Shown here: positions 60,619 through 64,000 of the stretch, piece by piece
Position numbering within the stretch: the first letter of the stretch is position 1
How the letters are laid out: each line of letters starts with the position of its first letter
Source: Archaeoglobus veneficus SNP6
GTDB taxonomy: Archaea > Halobacteriota > Archaeoglobi > Archaeoglobales > Archaeoglobaceae
DNA: 64,000 nt
Reading direction: 5' to 3'
Assembly: GCF_000194625.1 (NCBI RefSeq)
Contig: NC_015320.1
Coordinates: 1,720,612-1,784,611, forward strand
The notes under the pieces: generated by a model
What the model was told of the DNA's origin: nothing
Seen by the model: only the letters and a program-made list of their open reading frames with translations
The model's database searches: none
Translations under genes and position numbers: made by a program

Positions 60619-62079
60619 CTACCCCAAAAACCTCCGCATGCGTGCGGCCTGCACAATTTTCTCCTCCAGCAACTCAACGCGGTTCTTTCCAAGCAGGTCG
60701 AGAATTTCGTTGGTAATCTTCACGTATTCCTCATTGCGTTCTGCATCTATTTCGTTCACCACATCAACCCGCAGATCAAACATCTCTGCAGTCCTGGGAT
60801 TGAAGTACCGCATGGCAAAGTTCAGTTCTTCCTCCAGGCTGCACACCTCAAAGGCGAAATCAAGTTCTTCGCTGCTCAGCGAGTTCAGCCCTATCAACTC
60901 CGGCGGGAGACCTATCGAGTAGAGAGCGCAGCAGAACGGAATCGCCCTCGGAAGAGTTTTTCCGCCCACCTCCCTCGAATATCCAAAAAGACCAACGTGG
61001 AGCTTTCTCTCCCTCCTCCCCGGCACGTAGAGAGCTATTCTGTTTACTATGTCCGCGAGCAGCAGAACGGTCTTTCTGTACTCTTCTGACGATTTCTTGA
61101 TAACCTGCTTCGCTTTCTCCTCGTCGATGTGTTCACACTTCTTCTTTCTCCGGCTGTTTATCGCTTCGATCCCTTTCAAAACGTCCTTTCCGGGGTAATC
61201 ATACTTGAAGGCCGATTGAATCGTGAAGGTCTGGACATTGCACCATTCTTCAACCACCATCTTTGCAGTCCCAGGTCTGAGATTTCCCCTGAATGGAGGG
61301 GAGCCGAAGCCCACGATTGGATAGATCTCTACTGAGGTTCGCTCTTCAACCTCTTCAAGCTTTGCGAGCGCGAGTTTAAGGGCAAGAGTCGATGCAAGCA
61401 TGCCGTAATTTAATGCAAGGTCTGACTTCGCAAGAAATACCCGCTGCCACTCCACGAGTTTGTCTGCCAGATACCTCTCGACTATTTCGTGGCAGTTGAG
61501 AACGTAGGGTAAATCCTCTACGAGAGGGATCACATTTATCTCGTCTGGCTTGAACTCGCCTATCCACTCAGCGATGGTTACATCGTTCTGAAAGAACCGC
61601 CTTTTTTGCTTTCCGACAACGAAGTTCCTGTAGTAATAATACACTCTGTTGAGCTCAACGCTCGAAGTCGTCATGGGAAGGATTACCTCGAATATTGGCG
61701 CCACATCTCTGCCATAGAAGAGTTTTGCTGCGTCGAAACTCCTTGGAATGCTCTCAAGAGTCTCAAGTAGTACCTTAGCCTCAGCTTTCTCCCAACTTGG
61801 ATTGGGAACGCGGAGAGTTAAAAAATAATCCTCACCAAGGATGTTCTCTGTGAAGAAGTGAGAGTACCTCGACAGCAGCTTTTTGACCACGAAGTTGTCA
61901 ACTTCTTTGCCTTCGTAATCCCACATCTGTTCGTGGCAGTTCAGGTGAGAGAAAACGTAGTAAGCTTCCTTGACCTCATCGTCTCCCTTTATTACGGAGC
62001 TCTCAGCGAAAAAAGGTGTTACGACGTTATCCGGATGTTGTGTACTCATGGTGCGAGGGATTTTAATTTTGTTAACCAT
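60619..62079 (-). CDS. ppcA: Phosphoenolpyruvate carboxylase, archaeal type
   Basis: A 486-residue enzyme, half the size of bacterial PEPC, that carboxylates PEP to oxaloacetate for anaplerosis. It opens IPRTMSTQHPDNVVTPFF, with YGRDVAPIFEVILPMTTSS near 128, FGSPPFRGNLRPG near 275 and PRAIPFCCALYSIGLPPELIG near 385, all typical of the archaeal PpcA family. It stands alone. A TATA-like box before it is not distinct. Confidence 0.95.
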   Translation of the reverse strand: MVNKIKIPRTMSTQHPDNVVTPFFAESSVIKGDDEVKEAYYVFSHLNCHEQMWDYEGKEVDNFVVKKLLSRYSHFFTENILGEDYFLTLRVPNPSWEKAEAKVLLETLESIPRSFDAAKLFYGRDVAPIFEVILPMTTSSVELNRVYYYYRNFVVGKQKRRFFQNDVTIAEWIGEFKPDEINVIPLVEDLPYVLNCHEIVERYLADKLVEWQRVFLAKSDLALNYGMLASTLALKLALAKLEEVEERTSVEIYPIVGFGSPPFRGNLRPGTAKMVVEEWCNVQTFTIQSAFKYDYPGKDVLKGIEAINSRRKKKCEHIDEEKAKQVIKKSSEEYRKTVLLLADIVNRIALYVPGRRERKLHVGLFGYSREVGGKTLPRAIPFCCALYSIGLPPELIGLNSLSSEELDFAFEVCSLEEELNFAMRYFNPRTAEMFDLRVDVVNEIDAERNEEYVKITNEILDLLGKNRVELLEEKIVQAARMRRFLG

Positions 62080-62205
62080 AATTTAATGCAGTTAACTGTT
62101 GGTACTTAAAGCTTCTCCATCCGGTCAGAGTTCGCGGCGACAATCAGGAGCCTACGACAAAAAACCGACAAAAAAACAAAATAAAGGAACGCGCAACTCC
62201 TGCCA

Positions 62206-63132
62206 ATGATAGATTTCGAGGAAATTAACCCTGAGTTTGCAAGGCGTTATAGGCTGATAGACGATTCATATGAGTTTAGCGAGTTCATGTCAAAACCTCT
62301 CAGGCCGAGTATACGTGTCAACACCCTGAAGGGCAGCTTAGAGGATATAGTTAGCCTGCTTTCGGAGAAGTACAAAATAGAACCCGTCCCCTGGTGCAGA
62401 GAAGGATTCTTCATCGATATCGACGAGGATTCGTCGATAGGAACGTCCATAGAGCACCAGCTCGGCCTGATATTTTCCCAGGAAGCTTCTTCCATGATCC
62501 CTCCTGTCGTTCTCGATGTAAAGCCTGGAATGCTCGTTCTCGACATGGCTGCAGCGCCGGGAGCCAAAACCACGCAGATAGCCCAGTACATGCAAAACGA
62601 GGGATGCATAATCGCAAACGACGTCAAAGTCGGCAGGCTCAACATTCTTATTTCAAACCTGCAGAGGTGCGGCGTCCTGATTGCGAGAGTAACAATGATG
62701 GATGGCAGAAGCTTCAGAAAATACGAGAACACGTTTGATGCAGTTCTTCTCGATGCGCCGTGCAGCAACGCCGGAATGATAAGGAAGAACTATAAATACC
62801 TGAAGATATGGAGACTAAAAGACGTTGAATCTCTATCGAGGCTCCAGAAACAGCTTATTATGGCTGCTTACGCCGCACTCAAGCCGGGAGGTGTGCTCGT
62901 TTACTCCACATGCACACTCGATCCCGCAGAGAACGAGGATGTTGTGGATCACCTGCTCGCGAATACCGATGCAAGGCTGGAAGAAATAGATCTGCCTGTC
63001 AAGAGGCACAAACCATTCACGAGCTTCGACGGAAAAGAGTTCAGCAGTGAAGTGAAGAAATGTCTCCGCATTCACCCGCAGGACAACGACACCGAGGGGT
63101 TCTTCGTCGCAAAGATAGTGAAGGAGGCGTAG
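62206..63132 (+). CDS. tRNA/rRNA cytosine-C5 methylase (NOL1/NOP2/Sun family)
   Basis: A 308-residue SAM methyltransferase. The motif I region is LVLDMAAAPGAKTTQIAQ near residue 108, the motif IV catalytic DAPCSNAGMIRK near 182, and the second Cys is in VYSTCTLDPAENED near 232. The N-terminal 80 residues include RPSIRVNTLKG, an RNA-binding part. Whether the target is tRNA or rRNA cannot be told. It forms a pair with the following PUA-like gene, 2 bp away. Confidence 0.93.
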   Translation: MIDFEEINPEFARRYRLIDDSYEFSEFMSKPLRPSIRVNTLKGSLEDIVSLLSEKYKIEPVPWCREGFFIDIDEDSSIGTSIEHQLGLIFSQEASSMIPPVVLDVKPGMLVLDMAAAPGAKTTQIAQYMQNEGCIIANDVKVGRLNILISNLQRCGVLIARVTMMDGRSFRKYENTFDAVLLDAPCSNAGMIRKNYKYLKIWRLKDVESLSRLQKQLIMAAYAALKPGGVLVYSTCTLDPAENEDVVDHLLANTDARLEEIDLPVKRHKPFTSFDGKEFSSEVKKCLRIHPQDNDTEGFFVAKIVKEA

Positions 63133-63134
63133 AA

Positions 63135-63563
63135 ATGAACTCGCAGTCTGAGAAGATAGAAGAGATCGTTCTGAAGTATATTTCCGAGCAGTTCGGCGTT
63201 GACAGAATAGAATTTGAGCTGAAAGAGATGGGCAAGGGACGAGTTTACGCGCTAAAGCCTTGCAGCATAGAGGTTAAGGAGCATCACTCCGGCATATACA
63301 TCGGAAAGTTCGAAAAAGACGGCTTCAGGCTGTCAATAGAAGGTAGCGCCCTTATAGGCCCGCATGCAAGAAGAAACGTAATTGAAGTTGACGATGAAGT
63401 TGCAGCGCAATGGATGAGTGGAAAAGACATACCATCCGATGTAAGAGGCTACGTCATCCTTAAATGGAAAAATTTCTTTCTCGGCTGTGGAAGGGGGAAC
63501 GGGAAGTTTATACGGAATTTTGTGCCAAAAAACCGCAGAATTTCGAACACAGCAAAGTATTAA
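63135..63563 (+). CDS. PUA-like domain protein paired with the RNA methylase
   Basis: A 142-residue protein. Its C-terminal half, EVDDEVAAQWMSGKDIPSD followed by VILKWKNFFLGCGR and NFVPKNRRI, resembles the PUA-like RNA-binding domain found at the C-terminus of many RsmF/NOP2-type methylases. Here it is a separate gene, probably a split partner. The ATG at 63135 follows the methylase stop by two bases; the reading from 63060 is an overlap artefact. Confidence 0.8.
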   Translation: MNSQSEKIEEIVLKYISEQFGVDRIEFELKEMGKGRVYALKPCSIEVKEHHSGIYIGKFEKDGFRLSIEGSALIGPHARRNVIEVDDEVAAQWMSGKDIPSDVRGYVILKWKNFFLGCGRGNGKFIRNFVPKNRRISNTAKY

Positions 63564-63590
63564 TAGTGCCTCGCCCAACTTCACATATAT

Positions 63591-64000
63591 ATGGAGCTGG
63601 TCGCGGAAGTGTTCGGTGTTTACGCAGCCCCAAGCGTTTTTGGACTATCGCCTGTAGTGGTACTCAGAGCAGAGGATGGGAGAATCCTTCCAATATATAT
63701 AGGCATCTCCGAAGCTATGGCAATTCATTCAGCTCTTAAAAATCAAACCCCTCCTCGACCCATGACCCATGATTTGCTGGTGGAAATAATAAACAGACTG
63801 AGCGCAAGGGTTGAGAGAGTGATTATAGACGACCTCATCGACAACACATTCTACGCGAGGCTCATACTCAGCCAGAACGATCACCAGATTGAAATAGATG
63901 CGCGGCCAAGCGACAGTATCGCAATAGCCGTGAGGCTTGCGGTGCCGATATACGTGGAGGAGAAGGTCCTTGATGAGGCGTGTCAGGAGGAGCTTCCCGA
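63591..64000 (+). CDS. Bifunctional nuclease (DUF151) domain protein, 5' part
   Basis: 136 codons before the window ends. The protein begins ELVAEVFGVYAAPSVFGLSP, then RILPIYIGISEAMAIHSAL, followed by RPMTHDLLVEIINRL and IEIDARPSDSIAIAVRLAVP. These are the motifs of the bifunctional nuclease (BFN, DUF151) domain seen in archaea and Thermotoga. AGTATTAATAG about 28 bp before the ATG indicates a leaderless mRNA. Confidence 0.9.
   Translation, partial: MELVAEVFGVYAAPSVFGLSPVVVLRAEDGRILPIYIGISEAMAIHSALKNQTPPRPMTHDLLVEIINRLSARVERVIIDDLIDNTFYARLILSQNDHQIEIDARPSDSIAIAVRLAVPIYVEEKVLDEACQEELP

Overview
The window comes from a hyperthermophilic archaeon of the Archaeoglobaceae, most likely the genus Archaeoglobus. 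The best evidence is a dissimilatory sulfite reductase operon (dsrA-dsrB-dsrD) very close to the Archaeoglobus type, with ferredoxin genes beside it. Other archaeal genes around it are aEF-1beta, S17e, ABCE1, NOG1, KEOPS Cgi121, the archaeal-type PEP carboxylase, a split GMP synthase subunit and methanofuran genes. Many promoters have a TATA element centred 24-29 bp before the start codon, implying leaderless mRNAs, while genes inside operons carry GGAGGTG-type ribosome sites or overlap as ATGA/TAATG. The species cannot be fixed from sequence reading alone.

Layout. 1-2.7 kb, minus strand: S17e, dapA, dapB, a DUF167 gene, a Toprim gene and the start of a shikimate kinase. 2.7-8.1 kb: a branched-chain amino acid ABC transporter transcribed both ways from one palindromic TATA element (livGF left, livKHM right), with hisG closing the rightward operon. 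8.1-12.3 kb: two near-duplicate ferredoxins and dsrABD, divergent from a uroporphyrinogen-III methyltransferase that would supply siroheme precursor. 12.3-29.2 kb: mostly translation, RNA and cofactor genes (thrS, ABCE1, manA, a GNAT gene, a winged-helix regulator, an AAA ATPase, a PhnP-like hydrolase, mfnF, mfnE, aEF-1beta, a thiD-like kinase, guaA PPase subunit), plus a large UPF0182 membrane protein.

29.2-34.2 kb is the accessory segment. An IS630-type element sits 2 bp after guaA's stop (its TA duplication) and has a frameshift in the transposase. After it come gene remnants, a vapB gene with a frameshifted vapC, an unrecognised 369-residue gene, a HepT/MntA-type pair and a fragment resembling the PurH C-terminus. 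34.2-39.7 kb is a complete dipeptide/oligopeptide ABC operon.

39.9-64 kb is core genome again: IMP cyclohydrolase and an argD-type aminotransferase (divergent), a universal stress protein, cytochrome c maturation genes (CcmC-like, CcmE with the archaeal CxxxY motif, CcmF) around a thioredoxin reductase and an ADP-ribosylglycohydrolase, tRNA-Gly(UCC), an AmrS-type radical SAM enzyme, a CBS regulator, NOG1, a presenilin-type protease, PINA, hisI, a KaiC-like protein with a degenerate P-loop, Cgi121, MGMT, nadM, amt-glnB behind a strong palindrome, PEP carboxylase, an RNA m5C methylase and the start of a bifunctional nuclease-domain gene. The genes fit an autotrophic or mixotrophic sulfur-respiring archaeon. 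I saw no CRISPR array, rRNA or prophage.
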